NCBI GenBank assembly: GCA_934654475.1
Contig: CAKUFZ010000005.1
Coordinates: 1-64,000 of the forward strand
Length of the DNA: 64,000 bases
Reading direction: 5' to 3'
Origin: an uncultured Coriobacteriales bacterium
Lineage (GTDB): Bacteria > Actinomycetota > Coriobacteriia > Coriobacteriales > UMGS124
The translations under genes were made by a program, and so were the position numbers. The notes beneath the pieces are model-generated. The model ran no database searches. It saw only the letters and a program-made list of their open reading frames with translations, and was not told the origin of the DNA. Below, piece after piece: positions 52,424 to 63,760 of this stretch; the stretch's first letter is position 1, and each line of letters starts with the position of its first letter.

Positions 52424-52453
52424 GCATGCCGCGTGTTCCACGCATGCCTTTTT
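52424..52453 (+). terminator. small leader hairpin with T-run before the exporter genes
   Basis: GCAT, a 3-base bulge, GCGTG, loop TTC, CACGC, ATGC, then C and TTTTT. It lies 20 bases before the permease Shine-Dalgarno. An extended -10-like TGCTAGTAT (52409-52417) just upstream could supply a short leader. Confidence 0.45.
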
Positions 52454-52483
52454 CAGCAACCTCGCTGGTTTCGGAGGGACTCT

Positions 52484-53329
52484 TTGTCTGACGCACTCAC
52501 CCCCGCAGTCTCTTCAGGCGTCACGATCGACGCCGAGGGGCGCAAGCAGATTCGCAAGAGCACGGTTTTCATCCTCAAGCAGCTCGTGACGCGCGACTTC
52601 AAGCTCAAGTATCGTCGCTCCGTGCTGGGTGTGGTTTGGAGCGTTCTCAACCCGCTTCTCATGATGGCGGTCCTCACGCTCGTCTTCTCCACCATGTTCC
52701 GCTTTGATATCGAGAACTATCCCGTCTACCTCATCTTGGGCATGACGCTGTTCTCGCTTATGGCCGACTCCACCAACGCCGGCATGCTTTCCATCATCGA
52801 CTCCTCAGCTCTTCTCAAGAAGGTGCGTATCGAGAAGGTGGTCTTTCCGCTCGAGAAGGTCTTCTTCGCGGTGGTCAACTACCTCTTCTCATTCATCGCC
52901 GTATTGGGCGTCATGTTGTTCTTCCACATATCGCCTTCGCCCACGATGCTGGCTTTTCCGCTCCTGCTCATCTACGTCTTCTTGTTTTGCACCGGTATTT
53001 CGCTTTTGCTGAGTGCGCTCACGGTCTTTTTCCGCGACGTCATTCACCTCTGGAGCGTCGTGATCACCGCCTGGAACTACCTCACGCCTGTTTTCTGGCC
53101 TGAGAGCTACCTCGACAATCTCTCGGGTGGCCTGCAAGGGCTTCTGCTTGCCGTCGAGCATCTCAACCCCATGTATTACTTCATCTCCTACATGCGTCAG
53201 ATCATGATGTACGGCACCATGCCTGACCTGCAGTTCAACCTGATGTGCCTGCTCTTTGCCGTGGTCACGTTTGCCGTGGGACTCTTTGTCTTCCGCAAGA
53301 CCGAGCACAAGTTCATTCTGTACATTTAG
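52484..53329 (+). CDS. polysaccharide ABC transporter permease (Wzm/TagG-like)
   Basis: A 281-residue ABC-2 type permease that, with the ATPase encoded next, exports a polysaccharide or teichoic-acid-like polymer. The cytoplasmic N-terminus ends with the amphipathic gate VTRDFKLKYRRSVLGVVWS, typical of this class. Six membrane segments follow: WSVLNPLLMMAVLTLVFS, YLILGMTLFSLMADS, LFSFIAVLGVMLFF, FPLLLIYVFLFCTGISLLL, VITAWNYLTPVFWP and CLLFAVVTFAVGLFV. The TTG at 52484 has GGAGGG five bases upstream; the ATG at 52433 lies in the leader hairpin. Confidence 0.88.
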   Translation: MSDALTPAVSSGVTIDAEGRKQIRKSTVFILKQLVTRDFKLKYRRSVLGVVWSVLNPLLMMAVLTLVFSTMFRFDIENYPVYLILGMTLFSLMADSTNAGMLSIIDSSALLKKVRIEKVVFPLEKVFFAVVNYLFSFIAVLGVMLFFHISPSPTMLAFPLLLIYVFLFCTGISLLLSALTVFFRDVIHLWSVVITAWNYLTPVFWPESYLDNLSGGLQGLLLAVEHLNPMYYFISYMRQIMMYGTMPDLQFNLMCLLFAVVTFAVGLFVFRKTEHKFILYI

Positions 53330-53344
53330 TCACGGAGGGCCCCG

Positions 53345-54121
53345 ATGTCTGCAACCGACACGCCTGAAAGCACTGCGGCCACTCCCGAGTCTGTCGTTGT
53401 GGTCGACCATGTCAACATGGTCTTCAATATGGCCAGCGAGCGCCTGAACAGTCTCAAGGAGTACTTCCTTGCGCTTGTGAAGGGCAAGCTCATGTTCAAG
53501 GAGTTCCGTGCCTTGAACGACATCTCGTTCACCGTGAACCGCGGCGACGTCTTCGGCTTGGTGGGCACGAACGGCTCGGGCAAGTCCACCATGCTCAAGA
53601 TCATCGCGGGCGTCCTTGAGCCCACGAACGGTTCCTGCCGCGTCAACGGCACCATCGCCCCGCTCATCGAGCTGGGCGCCGGCTTTGACTTCGAGCTCAC
53701 GGCCCGTGAGAACATCTATCTCAACGGAGCCCTCTTGGGCTACTCCAAGCAGTTCATCGAGGAGGCGTTCGACGACATCGTCGACTTTGCCGAGCTGCGC
53801 GACTTCCTCGATGTGCCGCTCAAGAACTATTCAAGCGGCATGGTGGCCCGCATCGCCTTTGCCATTGCCACGGCCACCAAGCCCGATTTGCTCATCGTCG
53901 ACGAGGTCCTTTCCGTGGGCGACTTCCTGTTCCAGCAGAAGTGCGAGCAGCGCATCAACAGCCTCATCAACGACGACCATGTCACCGTTCTCATCGTGTC
54001 CCACTCCACCGAGCAGATCGAGCGCCTGTGCAACCGCTGCGTCTGGATCGAGAAGGGCCAGCTGCGCATGGTCGGTCCCGCCCAGGAGGTCTGCCAGGCG
54101 TACCGCTCCTTGGGACAGTAG
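53345..54121 (+). CDS. polysaccharide ABC transporter ATP-binding protein (Wzt/TagH-like)
   Basis: The 258-residue ATPase partner of the permease. Walker A GTNGSGKSTMLKIIAGV, the class-typical IAPLIELGAGFDFELTARENI and YLNGALLGYSK, ABC signature KNYSSGMVARIAFAIAT, Walker B LLIVDEVLSVGD, and the H-loop VSHSTEQI are all present. It ends right after the nucleotide-binding domain, with no C-terminal carbohydrate-binding module, so chain length or end-cap recognition is not built in. It starts 15 bases after the permease gene. Confidence 0.93.
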   Translation: MSATDTPESTAATPESVVVVDHVNMVFNMASERLNSLKEYFLALVKGKLMFKEFRALNDISFTVNRGDVFGLVGTNGSGKSTMLKIIAGVLEPTNGSCRVNGTIAPLIELGAGFDFELTARENIYLNGALLGYSKQFIEEAFDDIVDFAELRDFLDVPLKNYSSGMVARIAFAIATATKPDLLIVDEVLSVGDFLFQQKCEQRINSLINDDHVTVLIVSHSTEQIERLCNRCVWIEKGQLRMVGPAQEVCQAYRSLGQ

Positions 54122-54125
54122 CGCG

Positions 54126-55310
54126 ATGACTCGCGACGTCGCGCCCTTCGCCCCGCACACCGATACTGCGTGCGCCACGTGCGTCTCGTCTGTGGACGAG
54201 CGCGTTGCCGGTGCTTGCGCGCCGGTGGGGGAGGACGCCCCTTTCTTCTCCATCGTGATGCCCTGCTACGGCGTGGAGACCTACATCGGCCAGGCCCTTG
54301 AGTGCATCCTGAAGCAGACCGAGCGCTCTTGGGAGCTTATCGTGGTCGACGACGCCACGCCCGACGCCTCTGCCTCCATTGCCGAGCGTGCGGCTGCAGG
54401 CGATGCGCGCATTCGTGTCGTGCACCATGAGCGCAACCTCGGTCTCTCGGGTGCGCGCAACACGGGAATCTCCCAGGCCCGGGGCGAGTATGTGTGGATC
54501 TGCGACCCCGATGACACCTATGAGCCCGATGTGCTGAGCCGTGCGCGGCGCGCTCTCGAGCGCAGCCACGCCGATGTGTGCCTCTTCGGGTACTGCGAGG
54601 AGTATTACGACGAGGCAGGCGCCTTCATGTACCGCAACGACCTGCCGCTTGAGGCGGGGGAATTCCTCTCGCCGCAAGACTGGCACGGCCTTGTCATCGC
54701 TTGGGAGAGCTCCACGCACTTCGGGTACGCATGGAACAAAATCTATCGTCGCGCATGTATTGAAGAGGGCCCTTGCACCTACGAGAATGTGCGCCTCATC
54801 GAAGACGTGCTCTTCAACGCCGACTTCTTTGCCCGGGCACGCTCGGTTGTGGTTTTAGACGGCACTCCCTACCATTATGCCAAGCGCAAGGGCTCGAGCC
54901 TCACGAACGCCAATGCCTACGGCGCGCGCGAGTACTTTGACCTGCATGTGCGTCGCGTGAGTGCCCTGCGCGACCTTTTGCGCGCATGGGGCGTGCTCGA
55001 CGAGCATGCCGCCGGCATCTTGGGCGGGCTCTATGGCCGCTATGTCCTTTCGGCTTTGGAGCGCGCGTGCTACCCTCGCGAGGGGCTTTCGCATGGGCAG
55101 CGCATCGCCTGGTGCCGAGAGATTTTGGACATCGAGCTTTCTCGCGCGTTGCTGCCGCAGGCGTGCGACCAGGGAAGTCGCGCCCTTCGTGTGGGGCTTT
55201 CCGTGCTCAAGACGTCCTCGCCCCGCCTGTGCGTGGCGTTTGCGCGTACCATATACCTCGTCCACACGAAGGCCTACGGCGTGTTCACGCGCCTGCGGTC
55301 GGGGAGATGA
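54126..55310 (+). CDS. family-2 glycosyltransferase
   Basis: A 394-residue soluble GT-A enzyme. After a ~40-residue lead come the nucleotide-sugar domain FFSIVMPCYGVETYIGQALE, LIVVDDATPDASASIAE, LGLSGARNTGISQARGEYVW and the metal motif ICDPDDTYEPDVLSRA. A C-terminal helical region without membrane segments follows. It likely adds sugars or polyol-phosphate to the polymer exported by the neighbouring ABC system; the substrate is unknown. It starts 4 bases after the ATPase gene, with only a weak ribosome site. Confidence 0.87.
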   Translation: MTRDVAPFAPHTDTACATCVSSVDERVAGACAPVGEDAPFFSIVMPCYGVETYIGQALECILKQTERSWELIVVDDATPDASASIAERAAAGDARIRVVHHERNLGLSGARNTGISQARGEYVWICDPDDTYEPDVLSRARRALERSHADVCLFGYCEEYYDEAGAFMYRNDLPLEAGEFLSPQDWHGLVIAWESSTHFGYAWNKIYRRACIEEGPCTYENVRLIEDVLFNADFFARARSVVVLDGTPYHYAKRKGSSLTNANAYGAREYFDLHVRRVSALRDLLRAWGVLDEHAAGILGGLYGRYVLSALERACYPREGLSHGQRIAWCREILDIELSRALLPQACDQGSRALRVGLSVLKTSSPRLCVAFARTIYLVHTKAYGVFTRLRSGR

Positions 55311-55315
55311 CTGCC

Positions 55316-56332
55316 ATGCCCGCTTCTGGCCAAGCCGCACCCGTTCTCACGGTCGCCATGCCTTGCTACAACGTCGCACGCTACCTCGAGCGCGGCCTCG
55401 CCTCGTTCGATGACGCCCGCCTCGAGGGTCTGGTTGAGCTCATTGTGGTCGACGACGGCTCCACTGACACCACGGCTTCCATTGCGCAGGCTTTCGTCGA
55501 GCGCCGCCCTCAGGTCTTTCGCCTCATCAGCAAGCCCAACGGCGGCCATGGCTCTGCGGTCAACGCAGGTTTGGCGCAGGCTCGCGGCACGTATTTCCGT
55601 GTCGTCGACGGCGATGACTGGGTCGATACCGACGAGCTCGTGCGATTCGCGCAGCTCCTTGCCCAGGCCACGTCCGACCTTGTGGTTGACGTCAAGACGG
55701 AAGTGGACATGACGACCATGTCTCCGCGCGTTTTTCCGCTTCCAGCCGAGCTCGCGCAGGGTGGGTCCTGCGACCTCGAGAGCGTGTGCATGCTCGACGC
55801 TTTTGCGCCCAACGTCATGATTCACACGCTCACTGCGCGCGTCGCCTACCTGCGCTCCATCTCGCTTCACCTTCTGGAAAAGACGTTCTACGAGGACCTC
55901 GAGTACGTGGTGAAGGCCACGCTCGACGCCGCCGACGTGGAGTTCGTCGACACGCGCGTCTACCAGTACCTCGTGGGCAACGCCAGCCAGTCGGTGGCCG
56001 ACGAGGGCTATGTGCGCAGGTGGGACGACCACACGCGCGTCTGCGAGGAACTCCTGGCGCTCCTGAGTGCCCGCAAGAAGAGTCTGTCGCCCACACGCCT
56101 TGCCTACCTGCAGCGTCGATGCGCGTTGCTGTCCAACACGCACTACAACATCGCCCTCATCTTTGACAAGGACCGCGCCCGCGGCGCACGCCGCGCCAAG
56201 GCCTATCGTGCCGCGTTGCGCGCAAACCACCCGGATGTCGCCCGTTTGTCGGACTCGCACTACCGCAAGGCGATGGTTCTTCATGTTCTTGGCGTAGACA
56301 GTCAAAAGAAACTCGACAGTCTCCGGAGGTAG
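55316..56332 (+). CDS. family-2 glycosyltransferase
   Basis: A 338-residue GT2 enzyme: VLTVAMPCYNVARYLERGLA, ELIVVDDGSTDTTASIAQAF, a KPNGGHGSAVNAGLAQARG loop and the metal motif RVVDGDDWVDTDELVRF. The C-terminus is helical with no membrane segment. ATG 55316 follows GGGGAG at nine bases; ATG 55307 overlaps the previous stop (ATGA) and would add three residues. The pyr operon promoter lies inside its last codons. It is probably cotranscribed with the upstream GT and exporter genes. Confidence 0.87.
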   Translation: MPASGQAAPVLTVAMPCYNVARYLERGLASFDDARLEGLVELIVVDDGSTDTTASIAQAFVERRPQVFRLISKPNGGHGSAVNAGLAQARGTYFRVVDGDDWVDTDELVRFAQLLAQATSDLVVDVKTEVDMTTMSPRVFPLPAELAQGGSCDLESVCMLDAFAPNVMIHTLTARVAYLRSISLHLLEKTFYEDLEYVVKATLDAADVEFVDTRVYQYLVGNASQSVADEGYVRRWDDHTRVCEELLALLSARKKSLSPTRLAYLQRRCALLSNTHYNIALIFDKDRARGARRAKAYRAALRANHPDVARLSDSHYRKAMVLHVLGVDSQKKLDSLRR

Positions 56333-56341
56333 ATTTATAAT
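56313..56341 (+). promoter_or_regulatory. promoter of the pyr operon
   Basis: TCGACA (56313-56318), 17-base spacer, exact TATAAT (56336-56341). It overlaps the end of the glycosyltransferase gene. Predicted start near 56348, just before the PyrR-binding hairpin. Confidence 0.7.
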
Positions 56342-56349
56342 GGTGCAAA

Positions 56350-56380
56350 CCTTTAAGTGCGGTACCGTGAGACCGCCAAG
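56350..56380 (+). promoter_or_regulatory. PyrR-binding leader hairpin (anti-antiterminator)
   Basis: CCTT, GCGGT, loop ACCGTGAG, ACCGC, AAGG form the stem-loop expected of a PyrR site. The CCGTGAG core matches the PyrR consensus CCNGNGAG, while the flanking pairs differ from the Bacillus consensus in a compensated way. It is followed by a terminator and pyrR. Confidence 0.75.
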
Positions 56381-56418
56381 GACCATCAGCGAAATAGTGC
56401 TCGCGTTATGAATGCTAG

Positions 56419-56454
56419 AGCGTCCGATGCCTCACGGGTGTTGGGCGCTTTTTT
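56419..56454 (+). terminator. pyr operon attenuator terminator
   Basis: AGCGTCCGATGCC pairs with GGTGTTGGGCGCT (several G-U pairs) around a short loop, then TTTTTT. It lies between the PyrR hairpin and the pyrR start, the classic attenuation layout. Confidence 0.8.
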
Positions 56455-56471
56455 CATGAAAGGAGCGTGAG

Positions 56472-57068
56472 GTGGCAGAAGAGCTCAAGCCCAAGGCGGT
56501 CGTTATGGACGCCGATGCTGTGTCGCGTGCGATGACGCGCATAGCGCACGAGATTCTCGAGGCCAACGGCGGGGCAGACAACCTCGTCATCGTCGGTATC
56601 GTGACCCGCGGCAAGGACCTCGCCGAGGATCTCTGCACAAGGATCGAGTCTATCGAGGGCACCCGCCCCGAGATGGGCACCCTCGACATCAGCCTGTACC
56701 GAGACGACTACGGCAGGCGCATTGCGCCCGTCCTGCACGGTACCTCTCTTCCTTTTTCACTCGAGGGCAAGACGGTCGTCCTGGTAGACGACGTGTTGTT
56801 CACGGGACGTACCATCCGTGCCGCGCTTGACGCGCTCATGGACTACGGCCGTCCCGATGCGGTGCGCCTGGCAGTCGTCGTTGACCGCGGCCATCGCGAG
56901 CTGCCCATCAGGGCCGATTACGTGGGCAAGAACGTGCCCTCTTCGCACGCTGAGACCGTGCATGTGTGCCTCGAGCCGTACGACGGCAAGACGGCTGTTG
57001 AGATTTGGGACGCCCAGGATTGGGCGGCCGTGAAGGCGGCCCGTCACGAGGGGAGAACGGCATGCTAA
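56472..57068 (+). CDS. pyrR: PyrR bifunctional regulator/uracil phosphoribosyltransferase
   Basis: A 198-residue RNA-binding attenuation protein that also has (often weak) UPRTase activity. The PRPP-binding signature TVVLVDDVLFTGRTIRAALD lies at about residues 98-117. The typical N-terminus (KAVVMDADAVSRAMTRIAHE) and the AVVVDRGHRELPIRADYVGK segment are present. The GTG at 56472 has AAGGAG upstream. It is the first gene behind its own attenuator and overlaps pyrB by 7 bases. Confidence 0.95.
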   Translation: MAEELKPKAVVMDADAVSRAMTRIAHEILEANGGADNLVIVGIVTRGKDLAEDLCTRIESIEGTRPEMGTLDISLYRDDYGRRIAPVLHGTSLPFSLEGKTVVLVDDVLFTGRTIRAALDALMDYGRPDAVRLAVVVDRGHRELPIRADYVGKNVPSSHAETVHVCLEPYDGKTAVEIWDAQDWAAVKAARHEGRTAC

Positions 57069-57994
57069 GCGTGCGCAACCTCATCAATACCCCGGAGCTT
57101 ACGCGCGACGACATCGAGCAGATTCTCGATTGCGCGCACACCTTCGAGGAAGTCAACTCCCGCACCATCAAGAAGCTCCCGACCCTTCGCGGTCGCACGG
57201 TGGTGAACCTGTTCCTCGAGCCCTCCACGCGCACGAAGAGCTCCTTTGAGCTTGCCTGCAAGCGTCTGGGCGCCGACACGCTTTCGGTCGCGGGCTCCTC
57301 GAGCTCGGTGGTGAAGGGCGAGTCGCTCGTCGACACCGTCAAGACGCTCGATTCCATGGGCGTGGACATGTACATCTGCCGCGCCAAGAACGCGGGCACC
57401 CCCAACATCGTGGCCGCCACCTCCCAGGCCCGCGTGGTCAACGCCGGCGACGGCAAGCACGCCCACCCCACCCAGGCCCTGCTCGACCTGTACACCATCC
57501 GCAAGCGGTTCGGCCACATCGACGGCCTGCGCGTGGGCATCGTGGGCGACTCGGTGCACTCCCGCGTCGTGGGCTCGCTTGCCCCGGCGCTCGTGAAGAT
57601 GGGCGCCGAGGTGACGCTTGTGGGCCCGGGTCCCTTCCTGCCCGCCCGCCCCGACGTGCTCGGTGCCAAGAGCACCCGCGACTTCGACGCGCTTCTTCCC
57701 GACCTCGACGTCGTGTACATGCTGCGCGTCCAGCAGGAGCGCATGGAGGGTGCCTCCATTCCTTCTACGAGGGATTATTCGCTGTTGTTCGGTCTCGACG
57801 AGCGCCGTGCCAAGCTCATGGCCCCGCAGGCCGTCGTCATGCACCCCGGCCCCATCAACCGTGGCGTCGAGATGTGCTCCCAGGTGGCAGACGCCGCCAA
57901 CTCGCTTATCACGAGCCAGGTCAACGCAGGCGTGAGCGTGCGTATGGCCGTCATCTATCTTCTTCTTGGAGGTGAAGGCAATGTTGTTGCTTAA
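57062..57994 (+). CDS. pyrB: aspartate carbamoyltransferase catalytic subunit
   Basis: Joins carbamoyl phosphate and aspartate to carbamoyl aspartate. The 310-residue protein has the carbamoyl-phosphate motif EPSTRTKSSFELACKRLG, the loop SSSSVVKGESL, HPTQALLDLYTIRKRF and GPINRGVEM. ATG 57062 follows GAGGGGAG and overlaps pyrR. No pyrI regulatory chain is present, so control is by the attenuator. Confidence 0.96.
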   Translation: MLSVRNLINTPELTRDDIEQILDCAHTFEEVNSRTIKKLPTLRGRTVVNLFLEPSTRTKSSFELACKRLGADTLSVAGSSSSVVKGESLVDTVKTLDSMGVDMYICRAKNAGTPNIVAATSQARVVNAGDGKHAHPTQALLDLYTIRKRFGHIDGLRVGIVGDSVHSRVVGSLAPALVKMGAEVTLVGPGPFLPARPDVLGAKSTRDFDALLPDLDVVYMLRVQQERMEGASIPSTRDYSLLFGLDERRAKLMAPQAVVMHPGPINRGVEMCSQVADAANSLITSQVNAGVSVRMAVIYLLLGGEGNVVA

Positions 57995-59279
57995 GGGTGG
58001 CCACCTCGTCGACCCCCAGGTCGGGCTCGACGCCGTGCTCGACGTGCTTGTGGGCGACGACGGCAAGATCTGCCAGCTCGGCGAAGGCATCGAGCCCGCT
58101 GAGGGCTGCCAGGTCGTCGATGCGGCCGGAAAGTACGTCATCCCCGGCCTCGTGGACATTCACGTGCATTTCCGCGACCCCGGCCTTGAGTACAAGGAGA
58201 CCATCGAGGGCGGTTGCCGCTCGGCTGCCAAGGGCGGCTACACCGATGTGTGCACCATGCCCAACACCAAGCCCGTGTGCGACGACGCCCCCGTTGTCGT
58301 CTACCAGCTTGCCAAGGCTGCTGCCGCCGGGCTTGCCCGAGTCCATCCCATCGGCGCCATCACCAAGGGTGAGGCCGGCGAGAGCCTGGCCGAGATCGGC
58401 AACCTCTACAAGGCGGGCGTGTGCGCCTACTCCGACGACGGCCGCGGCGTGCAGTCTGCCGGCATGCTGCGCACTGCCATGGACTACATCGCGCAGTTCG
58501 ACCGCGTCGCCATCAGCCACTGCCAGGACGAGTCGGTCGTGGGCAAGGGCGTCGTGAACGAGGGCGTCGTCTCGAGCCGCCTGGGCCTGGCCGGTTGGCC
58601 TGCCCAGGGCGAGGAAGTCCAGGTCGGCCGCGACATTCTCCTCTCTGAGCTTACGGGCTGCCCTTTGCACATCGCCCACGTCACCACGGCCCAGGCCGTT
58701 GACATGGTCGTGCGCGGCCGCGAGCGCGGCATCGAGGTCAGCTGCGAGGTGTGCCCGCACCACCTGTTCCTCTGCGAGGACGACATCACCGACGATTACG
58801 ACACCAACTACAAGATGAACCCGCCGCTGCGCACGCACGAGGACATGCTGGCTCTCCAGGAGGCTCTCTGCGACGGTCGCATCGACTGCATCGTGAGCGA
58901 CCATGCACCCCACGCGGCGCACGAGAAGGCGCTCGAGTTCGAGCTTGCCCCCTTCGGCATCGTCGGCCTTGAGACCGAGTTGCCGCTCGTCCTCACGCAC
59001 CTGGTCAACACTGGCAAGATGAGCTGGAACCGCCTCGTTGACGCCATGTGCGTGCGTCCCCGCCAGATCTGCCGCCTGCCGCGCGTCGCGATCGAGGCCG
59101 GCTGCGAGGCCACGCTCACCGTGGTCGACCCCGCCGAGCGTTTTACCGTGACCGAGGACTTCCTCGAGTCGCGTGCCAAGAACTCGCCCTTCATCGGCGC
59201 CGAGCTTTGCGGCCGCGCCGTGTACGCCTTCGTCGAAGGCAAAGCCATACTTGCTAACGGAGAGGTGGTTTCCCAGTGA
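57981..59279 (+). CDS. pyrC: dihydroorotase
   Basis: Cyclises carbamoyl aspartate to dihydroorotate. The 432-residue protein is a class I (Gram-positive) dihydroorotase: the metal-binding VDIHVHFRDPGLEYKETIEG, CTMPNTKPVCDD, SDDGRGVQSAG, ISHCQDES, LHIAHVTTAQAVDM and IVSDHAPHA with the catalytic Asp. ATG 57981 follows GGAGGTGAAGG and overlaps pyrB by 14 bases. Confidence 0.96.
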   Translation: MLLLKGGHLVDPQVGLDAVLDVLVGDDGKICQLGEGIEPAEGCQVVDAAGKYVIPGLVDIHVHFRDPGLEYKETIEGGCRSAAKGGYTDVCTMPNTKPVCDDAPVVVYQLAKAAAAGLARVHPIGAITKGEAGESLAEIGNLYKAGVCAYSDDGRGVQSAGMLRTAMDYIAQFDRVAISHCQDESVVGKGVVNEGVVSSRLGLAGWPAQGEEVQVGRDILLSELTGCPLHIAHVTTAQAVDMVVRGRERGIEVSCEVCPHHLFLCEDDITDDYDTNYKMNPPLRTHEDMLALQEALCDGRIDCIVSDHAPHAAHEKALEFELAPFGIVGLETELPLVLTHLVNTGKMSWNRLVDAMCVRPRQICRLPRVAIEAGCEATLTVVDPAERFTVTEDFLESRAKNSPFIGAELCGRAVYAFVEGKAILANGEVVSQ

Positions 59280-60529
59280 ACCCTTTGATTGATGACGGCT
59301 CCACCCCTAGGGCCCTGCTCGCACTCGAAGACGGCAGCGTGTTCGAGGGCCTGTCCTGCGGTGCTGCCGGCGAGACCTTCGGCGAGGTCGTGTTCAACAC
59401 CTCCATGGTGGGCTACCAGGAGATCGTGAGCGACCCCTCCTACGCCGGCCAGATCGTCACGCTGACCTACCCGCAGGTGGGCAACTACGGCGTGTGCGAG
59501 GAGGTCATGCAGTCCCCCGAGCTCTACCTGCGCGGTCTGGTCGTGCGCGACATGTGCCGCACCCCCAACAACTGGACGAGCACGGGCAGCCTGCCTGAGC
59601 TGCTGAGCAACCACGGCGTCGTGGCCATCGAGGGCGTCGACACCCGCGCCCTCACGCTCACCATCCGCGACAAGGGCGCCATGCGCGCTGCCATCTCCAC
59701 GGTCGACCTCGACCCCGAGAGCCTCGTCGCCCGCGTGCGTGCAAGCGAGCGCATCTCCGAGCACAACTTCGTGCCCGACGTCTCCCGCAAGGAGATCGTC
59801 ACCCTTCCCGCCCAGGGCGAGCGCCGCTTCCGCGTCGTCGCCTTTGACTGCGGCGTCAAGCAGGGCATTCTCGACGGTCTGACGAGCCGCGGCTGTGAGG
59901 TCACCGTCGTGCCGTGGGACACCCCCGCCGAGAAGGTCCTCGAGATGGATCCCGACGGTGTCTTCTTCTCCAACGGCCCGGGCGACCCCGAGCAGGTCGG
60001 CCCCACGGCCGCCGCTGCCCGCGCCATCATCGGCAAGAAGCCCGTGTTCGGCATCTGCCTGGGCAACCAGCTCATCTCCATCGCCGCTGGCTCCGAGATT
60101 GAGAAGCTGCCCTACGGCCACCACGGCGGCAACGAGCCGGTCATGAACCTGCTCACGGGCAAGGTCGAGATCACGGCCCAGAACCACAACTACGGCCTGG
60201 TCTTCAAGACCATGGGCGAGCTTGTTCCCGAGCTGTCCGGCGGCGTCACCGAGCACTTCGACGACATGCGCGAGTGGAGCCGCCGCGGCATCGCGCCCGT
60301 CGTGATGACCAAGGAGCTCGGCCGCGTGCGCCTGACCCACGTCAACCTCAACGACGGCACGCCCGAGGGCATCCAGTTCCTCGACGCGCCCACGTTCTCC
60401 GTGCAGTACCACCCCGAGGCTTGCCCCGGCCCGCACGACTCCGCCTACCTCTTCGAGGCCTTCTGCCGCCTCATGGAGGGCAAGGAAGACTATCTAGCCA
60501 TCGACGTTCGCGAGGGGAGGCGCTTCTAG
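59276..60529 (+). CDS. carA: carbamoyl-phosphate synthase small (glutaminase) subunit
   Basis: Supplies ammonia from glutamine to CarB. The 417-residue protein has the N-terminal CPSase_sm domain (ALLALEDGSVFEGLSCGAAG, MVGYQEIVSDPSYAGQIV) and a class I GATase domain. That domain carries the catalytic Cys in VFGICLGNQLISIAAG, the HGGNEPVMNL segment and the His/Glu region VQYHPEACPGPHDS. GNQ replaces the common GHQ, as in several Gram-positive enzymes. GTG start, 4-base overlap with pyrC. Confidence 0.96.
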   Translation: MNPLIDDGSTPRALLALEDGSVFEGLSCGAAGETFGEVVFNTSMVGYQEIVSDPSYAGQIVTLTYPQVGNYGVCEEVMQSPELYLRGLVVRDMCRTPNNWTSTGSLPELLSNHGVVAIEGVDTRALTLTIRDKGAMRAAISTVDLDPESLVARVRASERISEHNFVPDVSRKEIVTLPAQGERRFRVVAFDCGVKQGILDGLTSRGCEVTVVPWDTPAEKVLEMDPDGVFFSNGPGDPEQVGPTAAAARAIIGKKPVFGICLGNQLISIAAGSEIEKLPYGHHGGNEPVMNLLTGKVEITAQNHNYGLVFKTMGELVPELSGGVTEHFDDMREWSRRGIAPVVMTKELGRVRLTHVNLNDGTPEGIQFLDAPTFSVQYHPEACPGPHDSAYLFEAFCRLMEGKEDYLAIDVREGRRF

Positions 60530-63757
<3,228 letters not shown>

Positions 63758-63760
63758 GGC

